DNA of 33,182 bases from Azohydromonas sediminis (GTDB taxonomy: Bacteria; Pseudomonadota; Gammaproteobacteria; Burkholderiales; Burkholderiaceae_C), in the NCBI RefSeq assembly GCF_003574675.1, contig NZ_QOAZ01000037.1, positions 1 through 33,182 on the forward strand, read 5' to 3'. Positions within the stretch are counted from its first letter, which is position 1. Each line of letters starts with the position of its first letter. Shown one piece after another: positions 8,451-17,418 of this stretch. The notes beneath the pieces were generated by a model. It saw only the letters and a list, made by a program, of their open reading frames with translations, was not told the origin of the DNA and searched no databases. The translations under genes and the position numbers were made by a program.

Positions 8451-10007
8451 ATGAACCTGCTCAAGGCCGCCTCCACCGTCTCGCTGCTCACGCTCGCGTC
8501 GCGCATCACCGGGCTGGTGCGCGAGCAGTTGATCGCGGCCACGTTCGGCGCCAGCGCAGGCACCGACGCGTTCAACGTCGCGTTTCGCATTCCCAACCTG
8601 CTGCGACGCCTGTTCGCCGAAGGCGCGTTCTCGCAGGCCTTCGTGCCGATCCTGGCCGCGGCGCGCGAGCGCGACGGCGACGCGGCCACGCACGCGCTCG
8701 TCGACGCGGTGGGCACCGTGCTGCTGTGGGCGCTGCTCGCGACGTCGGTGCTGGGGGTCGTCGGCGCGCCGGTGTTCGTGTGGCTGATGGCCGCCGGGCT
8801 GGCGCGCTTCGACGACGCCGTCGTGATGACGCGCATCATGTTCCCGTACATCGCGTGCATGTCGCTCGTCGCGCTGTCGGCGGGGATCCTCAACACGTGG
8901 AAGCGCTTCGCGGTGCCGGCGGCCACGCCGGTGCTGCTGAACCTCGCGGTCATCGCCGCCGCCTGGGGGCTGGCGCCGCGCTTCGCGGCGTGGGGGCTGG
9001 TGCCGGTCCATGCGCTGGCGGTCGGCGTGATGGCCGGCGGCGTGCTGCAGCTGGCGGTGCAGTGGCCGGCGCTCAGGCGCATCGGCGTCGTGCCGCGCTT
9101 CGGCCTGACGTTCGCGCGTCTGCGTGCGGCCTGGCATCACCCGGGCGTGCGGCGCGTGCTGCGCCAGATGGCGCCGGCCGTGCTCGGCGTGTCGGTGGCG
9201 CAGCTGTCGCTGCTGATCAACACGCAGATCGCGTCGCACGTGGGCGTCGGCGCGGTGTCGTGGCTGACCTACGCCGACCGGCTGATGGAGTTCCCGACCG
9301 CGCTGCTCGGCGTCGCGCTCGGCGTCGTGCTGCTGCCGCAGCTGTCGGCGGTGCAGGCGCGCGACGACATGGCCGGCTACTCCGACCTGCTCGACTGGGG
9401 CCTGCGCCTGGTGCTGCTCCTCGCGCTGCCGAGCGCGGCGGCGCTGCTCGTGTTCCCGCAGGCGCTGATCGCCGTGCTGTACCACTACGGCCAGTTCACG
9501 CCGCGCGACGTCGAGCAGACGGTGTGGGCGCTGCGCGGCTATGGCGTCGGTCTGCTGGGGCTGATCGCCGTCAAGGTGCTCGCGCCGGGCTTCTATGCGC
9601 GGCAGGACATCGGCACGCCGGTCAAGATCGCCGTCGTCGTGCTCGTCGCGACGCAGGCGATGAACGCCGTGTTCGTGCCGTTGTTCGGCCACGCCGGGCT
9701 GGCGCTGTCGATCGGACTGGGGGCGCTCGTCAACGCGACGTGGCTCTTCGTCGGCCTGCGGCGGCGCGGGCTGTACCGGCCGGCGCCGGGGTGGGGCGTG
9801 TTCGCGCTGCGCGTGGCGGTGGCCACGGCGCTGCTCGCCGCGGCGCTGGCCTGGGCCGCGCACGTCATCGACTGGATCGCGCTGCGCGCGCAGCCGTGGC
9901 AGCGCGCCGGGACGCTCGCGCTCGTGATCGGCGGCGTCGCGGCCTTGTACTTCGCAACGCTGATGGCCACCGGGCTGCGCCTGCGGGCCTTCCTGCGTCG
10001 CGGCTGA
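8451..10007 (+). CDS. murJ: Lipid II flippase MurJ
   Basis: A 518-residue inner-membrane protein of the MOP exporter superfamily, with about 14 hydrophobic helices. It moves undecaprenyl-linked peptidoglycan precursor (lipid II) across the cytoplasmic membrane. The N-terminal signature [21 protein letters not shown] with [23 protein letters not shown] is diagnostic. [13 protein letters not shown] and [27 protein letters not shown] are also typical. The ATG at 8451 ([11 protein letters not shown]) is chosen over the upstream GTG at 8430. It is followed at 33 bp by the SirB1-type gene, as in many betaproteobacteria. Confidence 0.96.
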   Translation: MNLLKAASTVSLLTLASRITGLVREQLIAATFGASAGTDAFNVAFRIPNLLRRLFAEGAFSQAFVPILAAARERDGDAATHALVDAVGTVLLWALLATSVLGVVGAPVFVWLMAAGLARFDDAVVMTRIMFPYIACMSLVALSAGILNTWKRFAVPAATPVLLNLAVIAAAWGLAPRFAAWGLVPVHALAVGVMAGGVLQLAVQWPALRRIGVVPRFGLTFARLRAAWHHPGVRRVLRQMAPAVLGVSVAQLSLLINTQIASHVGVGAVSWLTYADRLMEFPTALLGVALGVVLLPQLSAVQARDDMAGYSDLLDWGLRLVLLLALPSAAALLVFPQALIAVLYHYGQFTPRDVEQTVWALRGYGVGLLGLIAVKVLAPGFYARQDIGTPVKIAVVVLVATQAMNAVFVPLFGHAGLALSIGLGALVNATWLFVGLRRRGLYRPAPGWGVFALRVAVATALLAAALAWAAHVIDWIALRAQPWQRAGTLALVIGGVAALYFATLMATGLRLRAFLRRG

Positions 10008-10040
10008 CGGCACCCGCCACTCCCGCATAGACTGCGCGCA

Positions 10041-10910
10041 ATGAGCGAGCCGATCCGCTTCGAGGCGCCCACACCGCTGGGCTACTTCGCCAGCCTCGTG
10101 GCCGACGACGCGGACTTCGCCCTGTTCGAGGCCGCGGTCTCGATCGCGCAGGACGAGTACCCGCAGCTCGATCCGCTGGCCGTGATGGCGGAAGTCGACG
10201 CGCTGGCCGAGCGCGTGCGCCGGCGCCTGCCCGCCGATGCGTCGGCGCTGCAGAAGCTGCGCGTGCTCAACCGCTTCTTCTTCCAGGAGCTGGGCTTCGC
10301 CGGCAACGTCAACGACTACTACGACCCGCGCAACAGCTACCTCAACGACGTGCTCGCGCGCCGGCGCGGCATCCCGATCTCGCTGGCGGTGCTGTACATC
10401 GAGATCGCGACGCAGGTCGGGCTGGTGGCGCGCGGCGTGTCGTTTCCCGGGCACTTCCTCGTCAAGCTGCGCATGCCGCGTGGCGAAGTCGTCATCGACC
10501 CGTTCAACGGCCGCTCGCTGTCGCGCGAGGAGCTCGACGAGCGCCTGATGCCGTACCGCCGCCAGCACGGGCTGGTGGGCGACGACGACGTGCCGCTGGG
10601 CCTGTTCCTGCAGGCCGCGCCGCCGCGCGACGTCGTCGCGCGCATGCTGCGCAACCTGAAAGAGATCCACCGCGCCGCCGAGGACTGGCCGCGGCTGCTC
10701 GCGGTGCAGCAGCGCCTCGTCGTGCTGCTGCCGCAGGCGTGGGAGGAGCGGCGCGACCGCGCGCTGACGCTGGCCGAGATCGGCCGCTACGCCGAGGCGG
10801 CCGACGACCTCGAGGTCTACCTCGCGCGCTGCCCGCGCGCCGACGACGCGCGCGCGTTGCGCGCGCGCCTGCTCGAACTGCGCCGCCAGGGCCAGCCGCG
10901 GCTGCACTGA
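10041..10910 (+). CDS. SirB1-family protein: transglutaminase-like plus TPR domain
   Basis: A 289-residue protein of the SirB1/UPF0162 group. The central part has the transglutaminase-like fold that family members carry: NDYYDPRNSYLNDVLARRRGIPISLAVLY around residues 93-122, then GVSFPGHFLVKL. In this family the catalytic cysteine is often lost; here the usual position reads RNSYL, so protease activity is doubtful. The C-terminus (about residues 215-289) looks like tetratricopeptide helices, ERRDRALTLAEIGRYAEAADDLEVYL. It may be cotranscribed with murJ. Role unknown; homologues are often called regulator SirB1 without proof. Confidence 0.85.
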   Translation: MSEPIRFEAPTPLGYFASLVADDADFALFEAAVSIAQDEYPQLDPLAVMAEVDALAERVRRRLPADASALQKLRVLNRFFFQELGFAGNVNDYYDPRNSYLNDVLARRRGIPISLAVLYIEIATQVGLVARGVSFPGHFLVKLRMPRGEVVIDPFNGRSLSREELDERLMPYRRQHGLVGDDDVPLGLFLQAAPPRDVVARMLRNLKEIHRAAEDWPRLLAVQQRLVVLLPQAWEERRDRALTLAEIGRYAEAADDLEVYLARCPRADDARALRARLLELRRQGQPRLH

Positions 10911-10982
10911 GGGTCGCACTGCCGACGGCAGCGCCGGTCGCGGCGGCGCGATGGCGCACACAGGGCATCGCGCCCCGCCGCC

Positions 10983-10988
10983 TACAAT
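10983..10988 (+). promoter_or_regulatory. -10-like box before the AI-2E permease gene
   Basis: TACAAT, 83 bases before the ATG at 11072, in a 161-bp gap. The surrounding -35 region is GC-rich. This could start the transcript that continues into hda, HAD, pcnB and folK. Confidence 0.4.
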
Positions 10989-11071
10989 TTGGACGCACGC
11001 GCTCTGCGTGCGCGCGCAGACCGGCGCGCCGCCTGCCGCATGCCACTTCCGCGACGCCACCGTCGCCGCCG

Positions 11072-12133
11072 ATGACCCCGAGCCCGTCCCGTCGCCAAAC
11101 CCTCAGCTGGAGTGCGCTGGCCGCCGTCGCGGCCGCGCTGCTGTGGCTGCTGGCACCGGTGCTGACGCCGTTCATCGTCGCCGCGGTGCTCGCCTACGCG
11201 CTGCAGCCGCTCGTCGAGGCGCTGGCCGCACGGCGCTGGCCGCGCGTGCTGGCGGTGCTGCTCGTCGAGACGCTGGCCGTCGTCGCGGTGCTCGCGCTGC
11301 TGCTGCTGCTGGTGCCCGTGATCGCCAAGGAGGTGCCGCTGCTGCGCGAGCAGATCCCGCAGCTGGCCGCGCGCTTCAACGAGCACGTGACGCCGTGGCT
11401 CGCCCAGTACGGCGTCGAGTTCCGCCTCGACACGGCCAGCGTGAAGGACCTCGCGACGCGCCTGTTCGGCGGGCAGGTCGAGGACTGGGCCGCCACGCTG
11501 CTCGAGTCGGCGCGCATCGGCGGCAGCTTCTTGCTCACGCTGGTCGGCAACGCGGTGCTGATCCCGGTCGTGCTGTTCTTCCTGCTGATGGACTGGCCGC
11601 AACTCGTCGAGCGCGTGCGCCAGCTGATCCCGCCGCGGCTGCGGCCGCAGGCGATCGACTTCGTCGCCGATTGCGACGCGCTGCTCGGCCAGTACCTGCG
11701 CGGCCAGCTGCTGGTGATGCTGATCCTGGCCGTCTACTACTCGGCGGGGCTCGCGCTGTTCGGCTTCGACCTCGCGCTGCCGGTGGGCGTGTTCACGGGG
11801 CTCGCGGTGTTCATCCCGTACCTGGGTTTCGGACTCGGGCTGCTGCTGGCGCTGCTCAGCGGGCTGCTGCAGTTCGCCGGCTGGCACGCCGTCGTCGCGG
11901 TGGCGGTGGTCTACGGGCTGGGCCAGCTGATCGAGAGCTTCCTGCTCACGCCGTACCTGGTCGGCGAGCGCATCGGGCTGAACCCGCTGGCGGTGATCTT
12001 CGCGCTGCTCGCGTTCGGTCACCTGTTCGGCTTCGTCGGCGTGCTGGTCGCGCTGCCGCTGAGCGCGGTCACGCTCGTCGCGCTGCGGCGGCTGCGCGGC
12101 ATGTATGTGGCGAGCCGCCTGTACACCGGGTGA
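11072..12133 (+). CDS. AI-2E family transporter (PerM/YdgG type)
   Basis: A 353-residue integral membrane protein with about eight hydrophobic segments and a periplasmic or cytosolic loop near residues 85-145. The family signatures are LVVLFFLLMDWPQL-like sequence, then GFDLALPVGVFTGLAVFIPYLGFGLGLLLALLSG and LIESFLLTPYLVGERIGLNPLAVIFALLAFGHLFGFVGVLVALPLSA. The family includes putative autoinducer-2 exporters and permeases such as PerM; the substrate cannot be read from sequence. It sits immediately (10 bp) before hda, as purM-perM-hda neighbourhoods often do in related genomes, and probably shares its mRNA. Confidence 0.92.
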   Translation: MTPSPSRRQTLSWSALAAVAAALLWLLAPVLTPFIVAAVLAYALQPLVEALAARRWPRVLAVLLVETLAVVAVLALLLLLVPVIAKEVPLLREQIPQLAARFNEHVTPWLAQYGVEFRLDTASVKDLATRLFGGQVEDWAATLLESARIGGSFLLTLVGNAVLIPVVLFFLLMDWPQLVERVRQLIPPRLRPQAIDFVADCDALLGQYLRGQLLVMLILAVYYSAGLALFGFDLALPVGVFTGLAVFIPYLGFGLGLLLALLSGLLQFAGWHAVVAVAVVYGLGQLIESFLLTPYLVGERIGLNPLAVIFALLAFGHLFGFVGVLVALPLSAVTLVALRRLRGMYVASRLYTG

Positions 12134-12143
12134 GGGTCGCGCG

Positions 12144-12836
12144 ATGAAGCAGATCCCGCTGCCGATCGCCGCCGCCGCCGAGGCGCGGTTCGACGACTTT
12201 GTGCCCGGTGCGAATGCCGCCGCGCTCGCGCACCTGCGCGCGCTGGCGGGCGCGTCGGCGCCGGTGCCGTCGCTGTACCTGTGGGGGTCGTCGGGCAGCG
12301 GCAAGACGCACCTGCTGCGTGCGCTGGCCGCGGCACGCGCCGCGCGCGGCGTGGTAGCGTGGTTCGACGCCGCGGCGCCGCTGCCGTGGACGGTCGACGG
12401 CGGGGTCGCACTCGTCGTCGTCGACGACGTCCACGCGCTCGACGCCGCGCGCCAGCACGCCGCGTTCGCGCTGTTCGTCGAGGCGGCCAGCGGGGGCTGG
12501 CCGCTGGCCGCCGCCGGGCGGATGCCGCCGGTGGACCTGCCGCTGCGCGACGACCTGCGCACGCGCCTGGGCGGCGGCTTCGTGTTCGCCTTGCAGCCGC
12601 TTTCCGATGCCGAGGTGCGCGCCGCGCTGCGCGCGCGCGCCGACGCACGCGGCATCACGCTCGGCGACGACGTCATCGACTACCTGCTCAGCCGTTTCGC
12701 CCGCGACATGAAGCACCTGACGCGCCTGCTCGACCGTCTCGACGACCAGGCGTGGGTCGACAAGCGCGCGCGCGTCACGCTGCCGCTGCTCAAGCGCGCG
12801 CTGGCCGACGGTGGCGCCGAGGTGGACGCGCGATGA
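12144..12836 (+). CDS. hda: Hda, regulatory inactivator of DnaA
   Basis: A 230-residue AAA+ DnaA-related protein. Bound to the DNA-loaded beta clamp, Hda stimulates hydrolysis of DnaA-bound ATP and so prevents re-initiation of replication. The N-terminal QIPLPI (residues 3-8) is the clamp-binding hexapeptide. Walker A is GSSGSGKT at residues 48-55, Walker B is LVVVDDVHAL, and the sensor-2 region is RFARDMKHLTRLLDRLD. The ATG at 12144 is chosen because it puts the clamp motif at the extreme N-terminus, as in E. coli. The stop overlaps the next start (ATGA). Confidence 0.93.
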   Translation: MKQIPLPIAAAAEARFDDFVPGANAAALAHLRALAGASAPVPSLYLWGSSGSGKTHLLRALAAARAARGVVAWFDAAAPLPWTVDGGVALVVVDDVHALDAARQHAAFALFVEAASGGWPLAAAGRMPPVDLPLRDDLRTRLGGGFVFALQPLSDAEVRAALRARADARGITLGDDVIDYLLSRFARDMKHLTRLLDRLDDQAWVDKRARVTLPLLKRALADGGAEVDAR

Positions 12837-13501
12837 GGCTCGCGCTGTTCGACCTCGACGGCACGCTGCTGCCGACCGACTCCGACCACGCCTTCGGCGA
12901 GTTCATGGTCGCGATCGGCTGGGCCGACGGTGCGCAATGGCGCGCGCGCAACGACGCCTTCTACGCCGACTACCAGGCCGGCCGGCTCGACCTCGATGCC
13001 TACGTCGACTTCGCGACGTCGGCCTGGCGCACGTGCCCCGAGGCCGAGGCGCTGGCCGCGCGCGAGCGCTTCATGCGCGAGGTGATCGCGCCGCAGCTGC
13101 ACCCGCGCGCGCACGACCTCGTGCGCCGCCACCGCGACGCCGGCGAGCTGGTGGCCATCGTGACCGCGACCAACGAGTTCGTCACCGCGCCGATCGCCGC
13201 GGCGTTCGGTGTCGAGCACCTGATCGCCGTGCAGCTCGAGCGCGACGGCGACGGCCGCGTCACCGGCCGCGTGCGCGGCGTGCCGTCGTTCCGCGAGGGC
13301 AAGGTGCGCCGCGTCGACGACTGGCTCGCTTCGCTCGGTCACCGCTGGGCCGACTTCGAGCGCGTGAGCTTCTACAGCGACTCCACCAACGACCTGCCGC
13401 TGCTCGAGCGCGCCAGCGACCCGGTGGCCACGAACCCCACGCCGGCGCTGGCCGCGATCGCGCAAGAGCGCGGATGGCGCACGCTGCACCTGTTCGAATG
13501 A
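12833..13501 (+). CDS. HAD-IB family phosphatase (SerB-like fold)
   Basis: A 222-residue haloacid-dehalogenase-superfamily hydrolase. Motif I is FDLDGTLLP at residues 6-14, with the nucleophile Asp7 and acid/base Asp9. Motif II is VTATNEF, and motif IV is YSDSTNDLPLL. The helical cap lies between motifs I and II, which is the IB arrangement shared with phosphoserine phosphatase. The physiological substrate is unknown. The ORF overlaps hda and pcnB by 4 bases at each side, so the three are probably translated in a coupled way. Confidence 0.9.
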   Translation: MRLALFDLDGTLLPTDSDHAFGEFMVAIGWADGAQWRARNDAFYADYQAGRLDLDAYVDFATSAWRTCPEAEALAARERFMREVIAPQLHPRAHDLVRRHRDAGELVAIVTATNEFVTAPIAAAFGVEHLIAVQLERDGDGRVTGRVRGVPSFREGKVRRVDDWLASLGHRWADFERVSFYSDSTNDLPLLERASDPVATNPTPALAAIAQERGWRTLHLFE

Positions 13502-15078
13502 TCAAGAAACTCATTGGCAAGCTGCTCGGCAAGCGCGACGAGGCACCGGCGTCCCCGCCGCCCGCACCGCCGGTGATCCCGCTGGGCCGGCGTGTCGAAG
13601 TGCCGGCGGCCGAGCACGGCATCGACCCGCGCCTGGTCGACGAGCGCGCGCTCAAGGTCGTGCGCACGCTGCAGGACGCCGGGCACGAGGCCTACATCGT
13701 CGGCGGCGCGGTGCGCGACCTGCTGCTGGGCCTGCGTCCGAAGGACTTCGACGTCGCCACCGACGCGACGCCCGAACAGGTCAAGGCGCTGTTCCGCCGC
13801 GCGTTCATCATCGGGCGGCGCTTTCGCATCGTGCACGTGATCTTCGGCCGCGGCCGCGACCACGAGGTGATTGAGGTCTCGACGTTCCGCGCCTACCTCG
13901 ATCCGTCGAGCGCCGAGGCGGTCGATGGCAACGAGAAGACGTCGAAGGCCGCGCTGGCCGACAAGCGGCACGCCGTCGATGCGAGCGGTCGCGTGCTGCG
14001 CGACAACGTCTGGGGCCCGCAGATCGAGGACGCCGCGCGGCGCGACTTCACGATCAACGCGATGTACTACGACCCGACGACGCAGATCGTCGTCGACTAC
14101 CACGGCGGCCTCGCCGACTTGCGCGCACGCGTGCTGCGCATGATCGGCGAGCCGATGCAGCGCTACCGCGAGGACCCGGTGCGCGTCGTGCGCGTCGTGC
14201 GCTTCGCGGCCAAGCTCGGCTTCGAGGTCGAGGAGCGCACGCGCGCGCCGATCCCGCAGGTCGTGCCGCTGCTGGCCGCCGTGCCGGCGTCGCGGCTGTT
14301 CGACGAGATGTTCAAGCTGCTGCAGACCGGGCATGCGCTCAGGAGTGTCGAGGCGCTGCGCCGCTTCGGCCTCGTGCCCGGCGTGTTCCCGATCCTCGAC
14401 GCGGCGCTGCTCGACACGGCGCACGAGCGCCGGCAGGCCTTCATCCGTCTGGCGCTCGAAGACACCGACCGGCGCGTCGCCGAGGGCCGCGCCGTGGCGC
14501 CGAGCTTCCTGCTCGCGTGCCTGCTGTGGCACGACGTGCAGGCGCGCTGGGCGCAGCGTCGCGCCGAGGGCGAGCACCCGGTGCCGGCGCTGCAGCAGGC
14601 CATCGACGCCGTGTTCGACGCGCGCATCGGCGACGTCTCGGGGCGCGGCAAGCTCGCCGCCGACATGCGCGAGATCTGGCTGATGCAGCCGCGCTTCGAG
14701 CGGCGCATCGGCAACACGCCGGCGTCGCTCGTCGAGCAGCCGCGCTTTCGCGCCGGCTACGACTTCCTGCGCCTGCGCGCCGACGTCGGCGAGGTCGACG
14801 CCGAGCTGGCCGAGTGGTGGGAGGACTACGCGCTGGGCACGCCCGAGGAGCGCGAGGCGCTCGTGGCGGCGGTGCGCGAGGCGCACCGGCGCGTCGTGCG
14901 CCAGCGCCCGGCCACCGCGACGGGCACGGCCGGAGCGCCGGCAGCCGAGGCCGCGGGCGAGCCGGCGGCCGGCGGCGACACGGCAGCCCCTGCGGCCAAG
15001 CGGCGTCGGCGCCGCCGGCGCAAGCCGGGCGGTGGTGGCGCGCCGTCCGAGCCGGCTGCCGGCGACGCATCGGCATGA
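13498..15078 (+). CDS. pcnB: Poly(A) polymerase I
   Basis: A 526-residue class-II nucleotidyltransferase that adds 3' poly(A) tails to RNA and so speeds decay; related to CCA-adding enzymes. The signature GGAVRD is at residues 69-74 and the metal-binding pair DFD at 83-85. RRDFTINAMYYD and GGLADLRARVLRMIG, then RYREDPVRVVRVVRFAAKLGF, are typical of the head and neck domains. The last 60 residues are Ala/Gly/Pro-rich with a run of lysine and arginine near residue 505, a basic tail as seen in PAP I proteins. The ATG at 13498 overlaps the HAD stop. folK overlaps its end. Confidence 0.95.
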   Translation: MIKKLIGKLLGKRDEAPASPPPAPPVIPLGRRVEVPAAEHGIDPRLVDERALKVVRTLQDAGHEAYIVGGAVRDLLLGLRPKDFDVATDATPEQVKALFRRAFIIGRRFRIVHVIFGRGRDHEVIEVSTFRAYLDPSSAEAVDGNEKTSKAALADKRHAVDASGRVLRDNVWGPQIEDAARRDFTINAMYYDPTTQIVVDYHGGLADLRARVLRMIGEPMQRYREDPVRVVRVVRFAAKLGFEVEERTRAPIPQVVPLLAAVPASRLFDEMFKLLQTGHALRSVEALRRFGLVPGVFPILDAALLDTAHERRQAFIRLALEDTDRRVAEGRAVAPSFLLACLLWHDVQARWAQRRAEGEHPVPALQQAIDAVFDARIGDVSGRGKLAADMREIWLMQPRFERRIGNTPASLVEQPRFRAGYDFLRLRADVGEVDAELAEWWEDYALGTPEEREALVAAVREAHRRVVRQRPATATGTAGAPAAEAAGEPAAGGDTAAPAAKRRRRRRRKPGGGGAPSEPAAGDASA

Positions 15079-15563
15079 CGGCGGCGGTGCGCGCGGCCGT
15101 CGGGCTCGGGGCGAACCTGGGCGATGCGCGCGCGGCGGTGTGCGCCGCCGCGGCGGCGCTCGCGCGGCTGGCCGGCGTGCAGCGCTGCGAGCTGTCGCCG
15201 CTGTACCGCAGCGCACCCGTCGATGCCGCGGGTCCCGACTTCGTCAACGCGGTGGCGCTGCTCGAGACGACGCTGCCGGCGCCCGAGCTGCTGGCGCGGC
15301 TGCACGCGATCGAAGACGCGCACGGCCGCGAGCGGCCGTACCGCAACGCACCGCGCCGCCTCGATCTGGACCTGCTGCTCTACGGCGACGCCGTGATCGA
15401 CGTGCCCGGGCTGCAGGTGCCGCACCCGCGCATGCACGCGCGCGCGTTCGTGCTCGTGCCGCTGCTCGACGTGTGGCCCGACGCCGTCGTCCCCGGCCGC
15501 GGCGCCGCGCGCGCGCTGCTCACGGCGGTGGCTGACCAGGCGATCGAGCCGCTGCCGGCATGA
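15075..15563 (+). CDS. folK: 2-amino-4-hydroxy-6-hydroxymethyldihydropteridine diphosphokinase
   Basis: A 162-residue cytoplasmic HPPK, which transfers pyrophosphate from ATP to 6-hydroxymethyl-dihydropterin in folate synthesis. Landmarks are VGLGANLGD at the start, SPLYRSAP, PDFVNAVALLET, and the signature segment RNAPRRLDLDLLLYGD with the metal-binding D-x-D, followed by PHPRMHARAFVLVPL. Length is normal. It overlaps pcnB by 4 bases (ATGA). A pcnB-folK arrangement is common in proteobacteria. Confidence 0.96.
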   Translation: MTAAVRAAVGLGANLGDARAAVCAAAAALARLAGVQRCELSPLYRSAPVDAAGPDFVNAVALLETTLPAPELLARLHAIEDAHGRERPYRNAPRRLDLDLLLYGDAVIDVPGLQVPHPRMHARAFVLVPLLDVWPDAVVPGRGAARALLTAVADQAIEPLPA

Positions 15564-15651
15564 GTCCAGTGAGTGCGCCCGCGCGGCCGCGGCACCGGCA
15601 GCACCTGCGGCTGGCGCAGAGGCGACCCGCCGGCGCGCGGCGGGCGATCCG

Positions 15652-16281
15652 GTGAGCACAGCGCTGCGCCACATCGCGATCGAAGGGCCGATCGGCGCCG
15701 GGAAGACGACGCTGGCGCGCCGGCTCGCGCAGCGGCTCGGTGCGCACGTGCTGCTCGAGCGGCCGCAGGACAACCCGTTCCTCGAGCGCTTCTACGCCGA
15801 GGGCGCGCGCTATGCGCTGCAGGCGCAGCTGGCGTTCCTGTTCCAGCGCGTCGAGCAGGCGCGCGAGCTGGCGCAGCCGGGCATGTTCGCGCCGCGCGTG
15901 GTCAGCGACTTCATGTTCGACAAGGACGCACTGTTCGCGCGCCTGACGCTCAACGACGGCGACCACCGCCTGTACGTGCAGGTGGCCCGCGCACTGGCGC
16001 CGGCGCTGCCGCCGCCCGACGTCGTCGTGTGGCTGCAGGCGTCGACGCCGACGCTGCTGGCGCGCATCGCGCGTCGCGGCATCGCGATGGAGCAGGGCAT
16101 CACGGCCGACTACGTCGAGCAGATCCAGCAGGCCTACGTCGAGCACTTCGCACGCCACCCGCAGCTGCCGGTGCTCGTCGTCGACGCCGAGCACACCGAC
16201 TACACGTGCGACGACGACGCGCTCGAGGCGCTGGTTCAGCGGCTGTCGGCGCGCGACCGCTCGATCTGCCACTCGAAGTAG
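15652..16281 (+). CDS. Deoxynucleoside kinase
   Basis: A 209-residue P-loop kinase of the deoxyadenosine/deoxyguanosine kinase family, which salvages deoxynucleosides by 5'-phosphorylation. Walker A is GPIGAGKTT from residue 12; RPQDNPFLERFY matches the family substrate region; SDFMFDKDALF replaces the DRS-type motif as in bacterial members; and the LID is RIARRGIAMEQGI. The GTG at 15652 is the start giving the normal N-terminus. A folK-kinase-panB order is frequent in betaproteobacteria, but panB is absent here. The last 46 bases overlap the 3' end of the convergent TM2 gene. Confidence 0.88.
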   Translation: MSTALRHIAIEGPIGAGKTTLARRLAQRLGAHVLLERPQDNPFLERFYAEGARYALQAQLAFLFQRVEQARELAQPGMFAPRVVSDFMFDKDALFARLTLNDGDHRLYVQVARALAPALPPPDVVVWLQASTPTLLARIARRGIAMEQGITADYVEQIQQAYVEHFARHPQLPVLVVDAEHTDYTCDDDALEALVQRLSARDRSICHSK

Positions 16282-16688
16282 CGCTGGCCGCTGTAGGCGA
16301 TCGTGCTCATCAGCGCGGCGGCGCCGAGCATCAGCGCGACGACGACGCCGAGCACCGGCCCCCACCCGGTGGGCTGCACCGGCTCGCCCGGGTGGAAGCG
16401 CGCGGCCCACTTCTCGTCGGGAGTCAGGCCGTAGACGATGGCACTGAGCATGGCCACCGTGAGCATCACGCCGAGCAGCGGCAGCAGCACCCACGCGAGG
16501 CGGTCGTCCTGGCCGTAGGTCTGCACGCGCAGCACGCCCCACAGCCCGAGCAGGGTCGGCAGCGGGTGCAGCCAGCCGACGACGTCGCGAAAGCCGTGCA
16601 GATAGAAGCGGTGCAGGCCGAGCGCGCCGCCGACGACGGCGATCCACGTGGCCAGCGTCTTCGAGCGGTGGTGGGTCGGCGCACTCAT
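16236..16688 (-). CDS. TM2-domain-like membrane protein
   Basis: A 150-residue protein with about four membrane segments. The first two and the link between them carry a TM2-domain signature, [15 protein letters not shown] polar loop PDEKWAARFHPGEPVQPTGWG separates helices 3 and 4. The start at 16688 overlaps the GNAT stop (ATGA). Its coding end runs 46 bases into the convergent deoxynucleoside kinase gene, so the two proteins share DNA in opposite senses. No enzymatic motif is seen; the role is unknown. Confidence 0.8.
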   Translation of the reverse strand: MSAPTHHRSKTLATWIAVVGGALGLHRFYLHGFRDVVGWLHPLPTLLGLWGVLRVQTYGQDDRLAWVLLPLLGVMLTVAMLSAIVYGLTPDEKWAARFHPGEPVQPTGWGPVLGVVVALMLGAAALMSTIAYSGQRYFEWQIERSRADSR

Positions 16689-17221
16689 GCGCGCTCCAGA
16701 GGCGGGGTGCTGGCGCCTTCGCCGAGCGCGCGCTGCATCAGCACGACGTCGATCCAGCGGTCGAACTTCCAGCCCGCGGCCTCGAAGCGGCCGCAGTGTG
16801 CGAAGCCGCACGCGCGGTGCACGCCGATCGACGCGGCGTTGGCGCTGTCGCCGATCACGGCCAGCATCTGCCGCGCACCGGCGGCGGTACAGCGCGCGAC
16901 CAGCTCGGCCAGCAGCGCGCGACCGACACCTCGTCCGGCGGCGTCGGGGTGCAGGTAGATCGAGTCTTCGACGCAGAAGCGGTACGCGCGCCGCGGCCGG
17001 AAGAGGTTCGCATAGGCGTAGCCGACGACCCGCCCGGCCGATTCGGCCACCAGCCAAGGCAGGCCCTTGGCCAGCACGTCGTCGCGCCGGCGCGCGATCT
17101 CGCCGGCCTCGGGCGCGTCGAGCTCGAACGTGCCGGTGCCGTGCAGCACGTGGTGGGCATAGATCGCGGTGACGTGCTCGACGTCGTCGGCGCGGCTCGG
17201 GCGGATCAGCAAGGCAGGCAT
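16685..17221 (-). CDS. GNAT N-acetyltransferase, phosphinothricin-acetyltransferase-like
   Basis: A 178-residue GNAT-fold acetyltransferase of the Pat/Bar/MnaT type. [20 protein letters not shown] at the start, [27 protein letters not shown] in the middle and the acetyl-CoA loop GRGVGRALL are typical, as are [34 protein letters not shown]. Characterised relatives acetylate phosphinothricin, methionine sulfoximine or methionine sulfone; the real substrate here is not known. It is divergent from rpsP, whose -10 lies 29 bases away, and translationally coupled to the TM2 gene. Confidence 0.9.
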   Translation of the reverse strand: MPALLIRPSRADDVEHVTAIYAHHVLHGTGTFELDAPEAGEIARRRDDVLAKGLPWLVAESAGRVVGYAYANLFRPRRAYRFCVEDSIYLHPDAAGRGVGRALLAELVARCTAAGARQMLAVIGDSANAASIGVHRACGFAHCGRFEAAGWKFDRWIDVVLMQRALGEGASTPPLERA

Positions 17222-17249
17222 CGCGCGCAGTGAAGAATCTGCGCGAGTC

Positions 17250-17255
17250 TATAAT
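17250..17255 (+). promoter_or_regulatory. -10 box for the rpsP leader transcript
   Basis: Perfect TATAAT 164 bases before the rpsP ATG. No strong -35 at 16-18 bp. It predicts a 5' leader of about 155 nt. Confidence 0.6.
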
Positions 17256-17326
17256 GCGCGATTTCGGTGACGGCCCCGGCACAGACAACGGCCGGCGGCG
17301 TATCTACGGCACCGAGCCTGCCCGCG

Positions 17327-17347
17327 AGCCGGCGTCGAGCGCCGGCT
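17327..17347 (+). promoter_or_regulatory. Hairpin in the rpsP leader
   Basis: AGCCGGCG (17327-17334) pairs perfectly with CGCCGGCT (17340-17347) across TCGAG. It is the strongest stem in the 155-nt untranslated leader and might be part of an autoregulatory structure, but GC-rich DNA makes such stems common by chance. Confidence 0.35.
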
Positions 17348-17418
17348 GCGGAACCGATCCGGCCGGCCTGCGTGTCTCCTGGCGCGGCGGATGCATCGAA
17401 CACTTCGAGGTTTCGTTC

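Noticed and set aside
8304-11060. Very long minus-strand ORF (918 codons), antisense to murJ and the SirB1-type gene
   Set aside because: Low-complexity Arg/His/Gln/Pro-rich translation typical of antisense frames in high-GC genes; the plus-strand genes have clear homologues.
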